The position numbers were made by a program, and so were the translations under genes. The notes beneath the pieces were generated by a model. The model saw nothing but the letters and a program-made list of their open reading frames with translations, did not search any database and was not told where the DNA came from. DNA of 64,000 nt from Dermanyssus gallinae. Its lineage: Eukaryota; Arthropoda; Arachnida; Mesostigmata; Dermanyssidae. The DNA lies in NCBI GenBank assembly GCA_003439945.1, contig QVRM01004808.1, positions 52,501 to 116,500 of the forward strand, in the 5' to 3' direction. Shown here in pieces: positions 1 to 14,276 of the stretch. How positions within the stretch are numbered: the first letter of the stretch is position 1; every line of letters begins with the position of its first letter.

Positions 1-299
1 CATCATGCAGACCCAAACGTTTACGGAGAGGCGGTACTGGCGTGCATGTAGGCGGGTTCTCGCTGGCCCATCAATGAGAATCGTGGGCATGTAATATGCC
101 ATTTTGTTTGAACAAACCTGTAGGAACTCAATTTGAGTTCTTTCTCCAGCAAAAAACAGTCATCTATCAGGCTGTAGATTAAGCGGTAGGTTGTCAGAAA
201 CGAGTCTTCTGCAAGGATCCGTTCAAGCCACTTAATCTCAAGCGCGAGAGTTTTAAACGCACTCCTTAAACACTCCTTTTATGTAAAAAGTCTTTAGAA

Positions 300-390
300 G
301 TGAAATTGTGGCCATGATCGGACTGGTGGCACAGTCATAAGCGCTTGGTCTGCTATTCGAAGGAACAGAGTCCTCATTATGCTTATTAAC
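300..390 (+). repeat. Possible tRNA-derived SINE head (weak)
   Basis: The stretch reads like the 5' half of a tRNA, with a box-A-like TGGCACAGTCA followed by a stem-like segment, but no good box B (GGTTCGANNC) follows. It may be a decayed SINE or chance. It sits in the intron upstream of the KCTD exon at 4675. Confidence 0.2.
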
Positions 391-429
391 CCAAGGCAGC
401 AGAGTAAGCCACCTGCTTATCTTGCTGCC

Positions 430-730
430 TTGGGTAGAGCTCCACTACGATTCCTCCACCACGACAACGTGCCAGTCCACGGGCCTAAAAACACGGAGGC
501 CTTTATCCCTGCAATTGGAGTCAAGCCTGAAGCACGTATTCGACTCACCTGAACTGGCGCCGTGCGATGGGTTTCTCTTTGCAAAAATAAAAATATATTT
601 GAGGGAAAGGCAATTCGATTCATGCAAATCGGTGCTTGACGCCATCGAAGTTGAGTTGGAAAACAACGCGATTGGGAGGTTTGTTACTTCAAAAGATCAA
701 AGACAACATTCAGAAAACAATATATTATAA
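430..730 (+). pseudogene. Mariner transposase C-terminal relic
   Basis: A 102-codon open stretch ends with a mariner-like signature: SPELAPCDGFLFAKIK, matching the family motif around the third catalytic Asp (consensus YSPDLAPCDFFLF), followed by a charged C-terminal part. The block before it is only vaguely similar to the second catalytic region, and the N-terminal DNA-binding half and the terminal inverted repeats are not visible. It is a dead fragment in the intron upstream of the KCTD exon. It differs clearly from the mariner at 33.4-34.6 kb, so it comes from another lineage. Confidence 0.6.
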
Positions 731-4674
<3,944 letters not shown>

Positions 4675-5129
4675 ATATCCCGAGTCGCGACTCGGCAAGC
4701 TGTTCAACGGTTCGATTCCGATCGTGCTGGACTCGCTCAAGCAGCACTACTTCATCGATCGCGACGGCAAAATGTTCCGGCACGTGCTCAACTTCCTACG
4801 CACGGGCAGTCTCGTACTGCCGACCGACTTTGCCGAATTGGCGCTGCTCGTCGAAGAGGCGCGCTTCTACGACATCCCGTCGCTGAGCCGTGCTCTACAC
4901 GACTGCCAGATGGGCGCCTGCAGAAATGGCGGCATTGCTGGTGGCGTTGCCGGCATGCGGCCCACGTCGATCGGCCTTTCCGCAGGCCCCAAGGAGAACG
5001 GCTCGGGGGGCCCCGTGAATCCGAAACGAGCTCGGCTCGAGAAGGCCCGTCTCGAGGAGCAGCGCGATGACGTAGGCCTGCACCAGTGTGTTTCGCTGTG
5101 CGTTTCGACGGATCCCGCTGCCGCGGAGG
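4675..5129 (+). CDS. KCTD1/15: KCTD1/KCTD15-type BTB protein, internal exon A
   Basis: This exon encodes the second half of a BTB/T1 domain. It opens with [12 protein letters not shown], then [17 protein letters not shown] and LNFLRTGSL, motifs characteristic of KCTD1/KCTD15 (Drosophila relative: tiwaz). KCTD1/15 proteins form BTB oligomers and act as repressors of AP-2 transcription factors in vertebrates; that role is inferred here by family. The acceptor is TTGCAG at 4669-4674 and the donor is G/GTCAGT at 5130; the exon starts in phase 2 and ends in phase 1, which joins exactly to the next exon. After the BTB half there is an unusually long Gly-rich linker with a basic/charged patch ([13 protein letters not shown]) that is absent from human KCTD1/15. 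Reading on to the in-frame stop at 5153 would truncate the protein, so splicing is preferred. The first part of the BTB domain lies outside the window. Confidence 0.9.
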
Positions 5130-5622
5130 GTCAGTGTTACCAACACCAGTCTTAGAGAATGTGAAGTCCTGCCTCGTCGGTAAATTAACAAGACTGCAAC
5201 CGATTCATGAGCAGCGGCAGGATAGAGCAGCAAGCGCATAGAACTGCACGCGTAGCGTAGGTAGCTTTTTTTTGTTGTTGTGGAGGAGGTATGAAATGCA
5301 GTTACGCACTATCGCTACGAGTCTCTATCTCTAGCAGTGAAGGACTCGACTCCAACGGTTGGATGTTACTCCGCTGAGAATCATACCCACTAAACGCACC
5401 TCCTCCCTTAAGCGCCACTCTCGGATAGCCCAGATCTTCATAAAACTGTACTATGGACTTGCGTAGATAAGTTTCTACATTTCAGTCTCATTATCTGATC
5501 CTTGCCGACCTGATGATGACCTTGCCTTTACTGTGTACGTATTGTATTATACGTGTAAGGGCGCCAGTATTCGAGTATACGTGTTAAAGTGTCGCTGTGT
5601 TGTTGATTCGGTTAACTTCTAG

Positions 5623-5822
5623 GCGAACGAGTTCTGATTTCCGGAGACCGCGGACTGGTCGAGACGGTTTTTCCCGAGATTCTCCACGCAGCTGAAACTG
5701 CGTCACCAGCGACAGACCGGACTTCGCAGGACTCAAAGACCGTTCTACGCTATTCGCTGAACGCGCTCACAAAGCTTAACTCGTTACAGACGATCGAGCG
5801 TCTATTAAATGCGGGTTTCCAG
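5623..5822 (+). CDS. KCTD1/15: KCTD1/KCTD15-type protein, internal exon B
   Basis: The exon follows acceptor TTCTAG (5617-5622), completes the Gly codon begun at 5129, and reads GERVLISGDRGLVETVFPEI and later LNALTKLNSLQTIERLLNAG. These align with the conserved C-terminal domain of KCTD1/15 (GERITLSGDK...VFPEIGD, then [21 protein letters not shown]). It has no usable ATG because it is internal. The donor is CAG/GTTAGT at 5823, phase 0; without splicing a stop follows at 5856. The middle of the domain, around AAETASPATDRTSQDSK, is divergent. Confidence 0.9.
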
Positions 5823-6062
5823 GTTAGTAGTCCAGCGAAATGGCCTCTTGTCCCGTGACATACTGCGTTCTTTGCGACGACTTGCTAGATTGTACGTGCA
5901 TTGTTGATCGCACAGTCGTGTTAATTAGGCGCACAGTCCTCAGTATTCGGTGTCTGTCGTCGGTGGCTTTGCTAGCTAATGGAAGCGGTGAGGTGAGCTT
6001 CAATTATAAGTCGATGATGTGCAATCCTAAGCCTAATAGGCCTAGTCGACATTAGTTAATCC

Positions 6063-6164
6063 GAGTTAATACGCATTCTAGTTAGTTTATAGTTACGAGT
6101 TAATACGCATTCTAATTAGTCTATCGTTCCAAGTTAATACGCATTCTAGTTAGTCTATACAGTT
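6063..6164. repeat. 34-bp tandem repeat, three copies, in KCTD intron
   Basis: Units begin at 6063, 6097 and 6131, each built around GTTAATACGCATTCTA followed by GTTAGT or ATTAGT and TATA/TATC. Copies differ at a few positions. The array lies between KCTD exons B and C, about 75 bp upstream of the acceptor at 6240. Confidence 0.85.
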
Positions 6165-6240
6165 TAGTCCAAACACTAAACTGGTTATCACTAGCTTATA
6201 ACTATCCACCGTCTATGTCGGTCCTGCGTTTGCCTTGTAG

Positions 6241-6414
6241 TTGATCTCGTCTACAAATGGAGCGAGCGGCGGCGGTGGCGGGGGCGCCGCTAGTTGTGGA
6301 GGCGGCGATGGAACCGGCAGAACCGAGGGCGCCCTATGTCCGGAGCATCTTCACCTGTTCGGCCGGCGAGGTGAACGACCTCCATCACCGCGAGGCGCCG
6401 TCAAGGCGGAATGA
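6241..6414 (+). CDS. KCTD1/15: KCTD1/KCTD15-type protein, terminal exon C
   Basis: Entered through acceptor CTTGTAG (AG at 6239-6240) in phase 0, this exon adds 57 residues and ends at TGA 6412-6414. It starts LISSTNGASGGGG, contains SCGGGDG, then EHLHLFGRRGERPPSPRGAV and ends KAE. In human KCTD1/15 the same place reads SCGGGVDSSQFSEYVLRRE...IRIKQEPLD, so the Ser-Cys-Gly3 motif, the Leu/Arg-rich segment and a final Val-Lys-x-Glu SUMO-like motif line up in order. A poly-Gly expansion precedes SCGGG. The other frames are open for 100+ codons here because the DNA is GC-rich, but only this frame matches the family. The three exons add up to 275 residues after the missing N-terminus. Confidence 0.85.
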   Translation: MISSTNGASGGGGGGAASCGGGDGTGRTEGALCPEHLHLFGRRGERPPSPRGAVKAE

Positions 6415-7537
6415 GGACAACGGACGTCTTCATATTGCGTTGCCACTCGACGTGCTCGAATTCGTGCTCATTCTCCGCTACAAGACACGACGCTGTGCGC
6501 GTTCTCCGATAGCGCGGCATAGGGTTTCATCGGCAGCGATAGCTACGACAACATCAGCAGCAGCGGCAGCAGCAGCAGCAGCAGCTGTAGAAGCCGAAGA
6601 AGCTGAGGAACGCAGGCCAGTTTCAGACCAATCCTTCGCCCTTGGTGCCGGTCCTTCAGTGGTTCGTCGTTCATCAAAGCAACGATCCAGCGGGTCCAGC
6701 TTCGTAGAAGATTTCGACTGCCGGTTGCTGTAGCGTCGGCAGAATTAACAAGCCATGCTGGCAGTGCACCTATTGAAGTAACGAGATCGACGTCGGCGAG
6801 GGAGACGTCTTACAACGATTCACGCCTATTTCGATAGACCGTGAAGAGAGAGGCCGTAACTCACGATTTCGGAAGAGTCTGCCGTGCGGTGTTTCTGCCT
6901 CTTGCTACTGCTGCTGCAATAGAGAATTGGGCAAACAGATCACATAGATAGGCAAGATCGAATGAAACTCAGCCGGTCAAGCTGATCCGTCCTTGGTCGG
7001 CACTCTACTTTCCGTATGTACAGACAGACAGAGATATATTCACTCCCAATTGAATAAGGTGTGATTTGCAGCAGTGTTTCTTTTTCGCTTCATGGCGCCA
7101 TGGTCGCCGAAGGTCAAGGTTTTCCGGATGGCTGGCCGTTACCTTGGCGTTATGCGCAGCAACAACAAGAACACGCAATTGTGATCCCAGGCGACGTTTT
7201 CCGCCCGTGTGCGGGTTAACGGGTGGTCCAAATCTGGCCTGGAAGTTCTTTCCCTTTCAACATGTTCTTGTAGAGCCTGTTTTCGACTCGTCGACTCGCA
7301 ACGAGCGAGACGGCGGGAAGAACTGGCCGGCGCGCGACAGTCAGTGATCAGGCGGCATTGAGCGGAGCGGATTAGCAGAGATGACAGGACAGTGGGAGTT
7401 CGATAGGAGGAAGAAAATAGAAGTGGGAAGCAGGAGAGCGATGCGACTGATTGTGCTGAACTGATTAGACGGTTTCCTAGGCAGGCGCCGCAGCTGTAGT
7501 ATGACTACTATAATTATAACAACACCTATTATTATTA

Positions 7538-7568
<31 letters not shown>

Positions 7569-7990
7569 CTCTCTGGGCTGCTGTGTTCGGTCGATGTTTT
7601 TTTGTGCAAATTATTTTCTTCTTTTGTCGTCCCTTTCTTGTGAGTATGTGTGGCTGCGTCATTCTGTGTGCGCGTCTAGCGGGAGCCAGCTCGAGTCAAT
7701 GAAAACAAGCAACACAATAAAATAAACAGCCTATTCGTCCAAACGAGCTAGCGTACCAGTGCACCATATACGCGGCGTGTGCAACAATACGAGAGCGACA
7801 GGCTGTGATCCGCGGCAAAACTCGCTCGTGATTAGAGTTGCTGTTACTACTATTCCCTTTATCGTCGTCGATATTGCTGTTAGGATTATTAACATTATTT
7901 AATTATCCTCTAAGTAAAACAGATATATATATATATATATATATATACGAGCCAGAAGTTGCTGTGTAAATAAAGGAGATACATTACGCA
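6415..7990 (+). other. Probable 3' UTR of the KCTD gene
   Basis: After the stop at 6414 there is no further conserved coding sequence. It contains a short (GCA)n tract near 6555-6585, a (TTA)n tract near 7530-7568 and a (TA)n tract at 7923-7947. Overlapping AATAAA hexamers at 7716-7726, and another at 7969-7974 followed by a GT-rich stretch near 7998, are candidate polyadenylation signals. The end point is an inference. Confidence 0.5.
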
Positions 7991-9230
7991 AGATACACTT
8001 GTGTTCTTCATGCTATTTCGCTACAGATATATATATATATATATAAGATAAAAAAAACGTATATACGTAAATACATGAGTTCGTGCAGACGTTTCTGTAT
8101 GTACTTACCCGCAGGATAAACGAGAACTTGCAAGCACATCTGATCTATTTATACGTCAAAGTAGTCTTTTTTCCATTTTTCCGCAGGCTTTGTCAACATT
8201 CAGTCATCTGTTTGATATCCGTTTCGAAAGATATTTTTGTCTGACGGCGTGCGCGTGGGTGGAGCATATATATCTAGTTCGTGTGTGAACGGGACTAAAT
8301 TAGGTGCAGCTATCAGAGAGTTTTGGCCCCAGGGTTAATAGCACCCCCCCCCCCCCCAGCACGCACTTAACAGATCGTGTTGATTAACTTGTGGGCCGGT
8401 AATTGCTGAGAGCAGCCGGACAAGCTTAACGTGTGGCTAACAGAATCCGATGCGCGTTGTTTGGCTGGGACCGGCGCTCTTAGTAATGAAAAACGAATTT
8501 TCAATTTACTTATGTATATTTTTCTCAAAGAAGAGCTAAGAGCTTTCACTAGAGGAACGAAAGCTAGAGATAACTAAATGCAGATAGTTATACAGATACT
8601 CAAGCCATACCCGGGCAGGATTACTTTGTACGCTGGAGAAACGCGTTTCTCCAGACTCCGCTTCATACGTGTGTTGGAGAAGCCGTGTTGTCAAGGAATC
8701 AGACTGTGAGTTCGAGGCGATGGCGGCGTCGCGGGTAGCGGACACAAAGCGAGAAGTCGCGAAGGTCCTCACGGGCGACATCGAACCGGAGGGTAGGGGC
8801 CGGCACAGTCAGGTCCGACTGAGGTGAGAGCTCTGCATGAGAGGCCCTGGTATGGACGAGGAGGACGAGGCAATCCTCTAAGGTGGCCGCCGAGGCGGTC
8901 AAACTTTTCACACTGTTAGTACGTTGAAGCGCAGTGGAAAGGTTGTTAGATGAAGAGAGCTGGAGTTTTCCAGGAACATTCAACCGGAGACATATAGATC
9001 TATACATGCGTAGATATAAACACTACCCGCCATGCGTCGTTCGAGGGCTGTCGTGATGCCGGTGGCCGTCCGTATGCGCTATTTTGAAGCCCTTGTCTTC
9101 TCCAATGTACGGCGTAACGTGTGCTCGGTGATTCCTCAGCCTGGCGGCGTGACAGTAGAAGTTCGCTGATGCGTGGAAGTAGAGGGCAGGTAAAATTATA
9201 AGTCGAGCAAGCTCGGTAACGGCTGAAAAC
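7991..9230. other. No gene seen; short repeats
   Basis: Intergenic sequence with a (TA)n tract at about 8029-8044 and a run of about 14 C at 8345-8358. Short open frames here show no recognisable domain. Confidence 0.5.
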
Positions 9231-9239
9231 CGGTAAAAC

Positions 9240-10870
9240 GCCCGGTCCAGATAGAAATTCTTCGGAGGTAGCGAGGCTATTGAACTAGCGCTGGCCTTTG
9301 GTTTTAATAAAACCTTGTCAGGCTTCTTAGGGCGGGGGGGGACTCCCGAATCTGTCGAAGAGGGCGAGCACTGTTCTGATTCCCAAATTCGGTTACACTT
9401 AGCTTACTGACCCGTCTTCCTCATTGACACTACAGGCAAGATTTTATAAAATGATCTTGTCAATAGACTGAAATACGAGAAGGAATGCCCAGTATGGCTT
9501 CTGGAAAAGCATATCTATGCTAGGTGATACAGAGAAGGTGCCGTAATGCATAGGTAAGGATAGGATAAAGACTCCCAAAACAAGAGAATTCGTATCCTTA
9601 TCCCCCTGGGTGTCAAAAATGCCTTCAACACAATGAATTGGATAGCAGTTGTAGCATGAGGTTGTCAACAAGGAAGTCACAAGGAACAAACAATAATGCC
9701 GCTAATAAGTCCTTGTCTGTGACAAGGACTTATTAGCGGCATTATTGTTTGTTCCTTGTGACTGAGTCCTATCACATAAAACTTGCGCCCGACAAGACGA
9801 AGGCATTATATTAAAAAAAAAACTCCGGACATTGTTGGCCAACTCAACTGCACAGCCTTAGTTTGGGGACATGGCACTGCCGACGGCGAAAAATAAGGAA
9901 GCACTAAAGTCGGCCCAACGGACGTTGACAATCAAGATGGGCCGGGCGAGTTGGACAGTTTCGACTGAAGCGATCCTGATCCAACTCAAAATGCTGTCAT
10001 GGGATCTGGATGAAATAAACGAATGGTATCTCACCAACAATCAGGATCTTACTAGGGCCAGGAGTGCCACCATCTTGTTTGTAAGAGTTCGATACTGGAC
10101 CTCGGGATGTAGCACAACTATCAACACGAGGAACGTCCCTATTTTATGACTCAATTTCTAACCGGGGATGACCAGTTCCAGAGCTACATGTCACGGATTA
10201 CGAAGGCTATCAGTTGCATCCGCAAGTCTCTGGAAAAGCAGACGACGTAGAGATACTGTTCTGCGGTGTGACTCGCTCAGAGAAGCGAGGCTGAGAAAGC
10301 GACAGACTTGTTCGATGCTATTTTGACACTCAACACAGCCAGGCGGGAGAGGCGTTCCGTAGCGAGTCTCCTCGAGGAGAGAGGGGGGAGAGCAGACGGT
10401 TCCGCATAGTTTCGACGCACCTTCAGACGACGGTTTGCGGAATAGCACACTCCTCCTATCTGATCGCAGCTAAGAATGCGTCGATAAACGAGCAGCTGTG
10501 TGGTAGGATTCCCTGTTTGATCATAACGACGCCCATGCGCAGATGATGGAGGAGTGGCAACGTAAGTGGTACGCCATTCAAGAAGGCGAACCAGGCTTTC
10601 CTGTCAAGACGCTTTTTCCCGACATCAGGTATTGGATGGAGGACCCGGCGGAGAACTGACCTACCAGATCACACAGATCCGTACAGGTCATGGGGAGTTC
10701 CAAGCATATTTGAAGAGGATTGGAAAGACGAATTTGGCTATATGCGTTTTCTGCAACATGATAACCCGAGACACACCAAAACACACGGTGTTCCACACAG
10801 AGTAGCAAGCTGACTGTCCTTCTTCTGGCTCGTCGGCAGACCTTTCGGGCAGAGACAAGGCTTAGCAGAG
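9240..10870 (+). mobile_element. Degraded R1/Jockey-type non-LTR retroelement
   Basis: Pieces of a reverse transcriptase ORF appear in order in shifting frames: VFLIDTTGKIL near 9415 (family RPICLLDTxGK), NAQYGFWKS near 9486 (family QFGFRKGRS), PLGVKNAFNTMNW near 9605 (motif A, family LDVKNAFNTIDW), ALKSAQRTLTIKM...WTVSTEA near 9903, and ELTYQITQIRTGHGEF...YLKRIGK...CVFC near 10650-10760, typical of the C-terminal Cys/His region of R1-like elements. Several stops and frameshifts break it. The catalytic Asp of motif A is Gly. A perfect 42-bp foldback interrupts it at 9676-9762. It lies in intergenic DNA beyond the KCTD 3' UTR. Confidence 0.75.
9676..9762. repeat. Perfect inverted repeat, 42-bp arms, 3-nt loop
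   Basis: The arm 9676-9717 and its exact reverse complement 9721-9762 flank TGT. It lies within the degraded retroelement where the rest of the palm domain would be expected. Confidence 0.97.
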
Positions 10871-11569
10871 TAATTGAATATGCTAAATGTCTGTTCTCGA
10901 TGACAGGAGTAGTTCAGTAGACTAACATGGCTCAGTATGTGAGAAGCCCATTTGCAGATTTGGAGGCAAATCCAAGCTTGTTGAGATCTCCAAGAACTCC
11001 TGGCTTTATTGCGAGTCTTTGGGTTGACTGCAGCAGTACCTGCAGGCGTTAAGCGTCTTTGTTTAAAGCCAAAAGCATTTTGGGACTCGGTTCTTCAGTA
11101 AAGCAAAATCTCCACTGCCGATCTTTTCAAAGAATGTAATTCGAATTTATTTTCATTAAACCAAACGAGCCACAGTCCTCTTTAAAATCTGAGATGGCGG
11201 CACTAGTGCGATAAGCCCCAGAAGCCTTAGAGCCCCGATTCAGACAACACAATGATCGGAATGGGTTGTCACTCTAAGCGACTTGTCGGCAATTCCCCTG
11301 GGCCTTTCTAAAGAACAACAAACGGTTCGGCGCCAAAAAAAGACCACCAGTTGATTTAGCTGGGTCGGGGCTGTTAGTGAATTACCTTTTCTACTTTTGG
11401 GCCTCGATATGGCGGACCTTCTAAGCCTACGCAGGGCGTAGTTTTAGAAACAGGAAAACATTTGCGCCAAGCTTATATGTGTGCTGCCGCGCCCCTGATA
11501 TAAAGGGTGGCATGTGTATTTAGGTATTCGTGCCAATACACATACATGCGAATACTAAATCAAGCAATA

Positions 11570-11608
<39 letters not shown>

Positions 11609-12826
11609 TTGTGTTCTAGTTTTGTTGCTGTTAGCGACAGGGATCGGTGGCATATGCTACCCTAGCTAAATAAGGAACTTTCAGCTTGACCCTATGCGGT
11701 GAATCTAAGATTACCTCAGATCTGGACAGGCAAGTGGCACAACGACAAATACCATATAATCTGTAAGCAGCAAAGGACTTTCCTAATTGCGGACGAGACG
11801 ATCGGGCGTAATTGCAAAGTGCAGTTGTTGAAAAATTGTTTGGTTTGAGCACCACTTGGACTTAAGAGGGGAAAACGAATAGAAAGGAATAAAATGCACT
11901 TTTATGTGCTGCTGTAGAGGTTTTCGAAGAAACCCAAAGAAAAGTGCTCCGCAGCTTGGATCTCAGGGTGAAAAACAAATAGAATGAAATGAAATGCGTT
12001 TATATGTACTGCTGCGAAGGCTTTTGAAGTAGTCTAGAAGAAGCGCTCCGTAGGCATAGTAGAGAATATATCACCTAGCATCTGTATTCCCTACGTAAAT
12101 AACAACTACGATAACGACAACAAGGACTGCATATAATAAAAGAGGTTAAATTCTAGTAAAAGCATGTGTGCAATAAACAGAGAGAAAGAGAGACAAAGCT
12201 AGGGCTTATTCAGCAGCAACAAACGTTTTACATTCCTGAAGATAAACTCACGCACGTTCTCCCGAGATCGTCGCGTCCAACAAACGTATTCTTCAGGACA
12301 CATACGTACTTGCTGCACCGTTATGCGTCACTGATAGAAAAAGATACTGTATGTACACTACACGTATCAAGCAAATAGAAATCGATCAATCAATCAAATA
12401 CATGGAGATTGAATTCAGGTAACTTCTTATATATTCTTTGTTTTGCAGGGCGTTTATCACGGCTAGCATAATCGAGCTTAGAGAGTTCATGCAGAAAAGC
12501 TTCTCTGTGGTCTGCAGTTTAGCAGTTTAGCATTTTAGCTACCTTTAATATCGGGCTTGACCATGTATTGACAGCACTTTTCGGTACCCGAAAACGCACA
12601 ACTTTACCCGGCCATCTTAACGTTCGGCAGGCCCTTGCACGTACGGCTCAGCCTTGTTGAGCGACGAAGCTCGCTGCGAATGTCGGTAGAGTTCGAACTA
12701 TTTGCATCCATCACATGTATTACGTACTCTAATATTTATATAGGGAGAAAGAACACTTTTCTTCTTTTTCTTTTTAATTTTCTTCACTTTAAGAAACACT
12801 ATATACGTATTCTAGTTAGAGTAACT
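10871..12826. other. No gene seen; contains short repeats
   Basis: No open stretch here resembles a known family. Contents are a (TA)n tract at about 11576-11606 and a diverged tandem duplication at 11874-12056. The remainder is unremarkable AT-rich intergenic sequence. Confidence 0.5.
11874..12056. repeat. Diverged tandem duplication, two units of about 80 bp
   Basis: Both units share the order A-C-G/A-AATAGAA, AATGAAATG-like, a TTTATATGT/TTTATGTG core, CTGCTG, a TTTTGAAG-like segment and GCGCTCCGTAG/GTGCTCCGCAG. Units start near 11874 and 11979. No coding meaning is apparent. Confidence 0.6.
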
Positions 12827-13008
12827 AAGTAAAGTTTTCGGGCTGACCCACAGGCAAGATTTAACGTCCAGGGAACTGTTTTTCACATTGCTTCATAGAC
12901 GGACCCCCATACATACAAATGTGCAACGGTGAGGCTCGAACCCGCGCACCTATGTGTCTCCTCAGGTTGCGAGGCGCAGACTACAGCCACCATACCACCG
13001 GGCTCGAC
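12827..13008 (-). mobile_element. tRNA-derived SINE, family 1, copy 1
   Basis: Read on the - strand it starts GTCGAGCCCGGTGGTATGGTGG (box A region), then GCGCCTCGCAACC, has box B GGGTTCGAGCC and continues into a tRNA-unrelated body ending GAAAACTTTACTT. The same 182-183 bp sequence recurs at 42955-43137, which proves it is an interspersed repeat. A short, imperfect flanking duplication (AGTAACT / AGTAAGACT) may be its target site duplication. Confidence 0.85.
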
Positions 13009-13018
13009 AGTAAGACTA

Positions 13019-13610
13019 GCTACGGAGTCAAGTGACATACAATTAATAGGATTATTTATTCGCCGTGATTTCATTTGCTCCTTCGCTCAGCGAATGCATC
13101 CAGTCTGCACACGCAAGCAAGGTCTATTTCTGGCTTAGGGGAAATGACTTCGTCAACACAGTCATTCTGTGTGTGGCAAATGGTTCCTAACGTGGCTGCA
13201 GTACCAGGTTTGCTAAGTTCCGCGTGCATCGAATTCAACTAGTTCACTCTATGCATCTTGCTCTGGCTTTACGACCGTGGAGCTGAATGTTGGTTACCTC
13301 CTCCCTCTCAGTGCTGATATGATGTCCCGGCACGCTTATTTTTTCACGAACCACTCTACCTGCATATAATTATATACATGCACCTTGGCTCGCCCACCGG
13401 TATTTATCAATGTTATTAGCTGTGAAGAAGTAACGGATATTATCTTGAGCTTTCCCGAATAAAGGGAGACGATTACCCAGAATAGCAAAAAAAGGCCCAA
13501 CGCCATGATACCTTATTAGCTCATCTCGACTTTGATTAATTTTATAGCTATATTATTATTATTAAACAATGTTACAGTTGTGAGGTCTGAACGTATTATT
13601 GCAAAGTTTT
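13019..13610. other. No gene seen
   Basis: Unremarkable AT-rich intergenic DNA. Its right end (13545-13610) resembles the segment at 38505-38575 and is probably the non-coding 3' tail of the retroelement relic that follows. Confidence 0.45.
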
Positions 13611-13622
13611 TAAATAATTAGT

Positions 13623-13805
13623 TCACTCCATGGCGCCTAAAATAGATGCCGCGTTCCCTCTGCAAACGGCCAAGGACAACGCTTGCCTCAAGAATTGACC
13701 CTCTCTTCGGTCGTTCGTGACCTCCTGAATTCGCTTACTTAAATCTTTGAGAAATGCTTCGGTTCCCTTGCTGATTGGTCCTAGTGTCTCCATGGCAATA
13801 GGCAC
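13623..13805 (-). pseudogene. Retroelement ORF C-terminal tail, copy 1
   Basis: The 60-codon stretch reads PIAMETLGPISKGTEAFL, then ...NDRREGQFLRQALSLAVCRG and NAASILGAME. From memory this resembles a tail found at the C-terminus of retroelement-encoded ORFs in many invertebrates (consensus PIAVETLGP...LGRR...TGDxRE...FLxQRxSxAIQRGNAAxxxG). The upstream part of the ORF is missing. A second copy lies on the same strand at 38604-38760. The flanking AT-rich sequence near 13550-13610 also resembles that near 38505-38575. Confidence 0.55.
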
Positions 13806-13853
13806 AAATATATATCTTGTTTCCAGTCCAGCATATTTAAACCGTTTTTTGGC

Positions 13854-13896
<43 letters not shown>

Positions 13897-14234
13897 GCCT
13901 AGCGTCCATCTGCCCGCTGTAATCTGAATACTTATGTTCGTGAATATGCCGGTTTGGCAGCAAGATAAAGCTGACTTGAGATTCTGAATGAATTAATATC
14001 ATCATTGGTACTCGGGCAACATTTCACTGAAAACAAGTAACTTTTCGTATAGACTTTTTGTTTTCCGTTTATTTAACTCATCAAAATGAGCTCCCTTCGC
14101 CGAGAACGTCTTGACGCCTCCTCTGCCGTGATGTTTTGTGACACTCATTCTGGCCGTTTCCGCCTGTGCTAGCCGATTGCTTCTTAGTAAACGGGCAATA
14201 AGCGGTCGCCTTCAGATTATTTTCGTATGCTGAC

Positions 14235-14276
<42 letters not shown>

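Noticed and set aside
6257..6733. 158-codon + strand open frame starting at an ATG
   Set aside because: It overlaps KCTD exon C in a different frame. The family match (SCGGG, terminal V-K-x-E) is in the other frame, and this one has only Ala/Arg/Glu-rich composition.
12910..13008. Possible tRNA gene on the - strand
   Set aside because: The same sequence with its non-tRNA body occurs at 42955-43137; it is a SINE.
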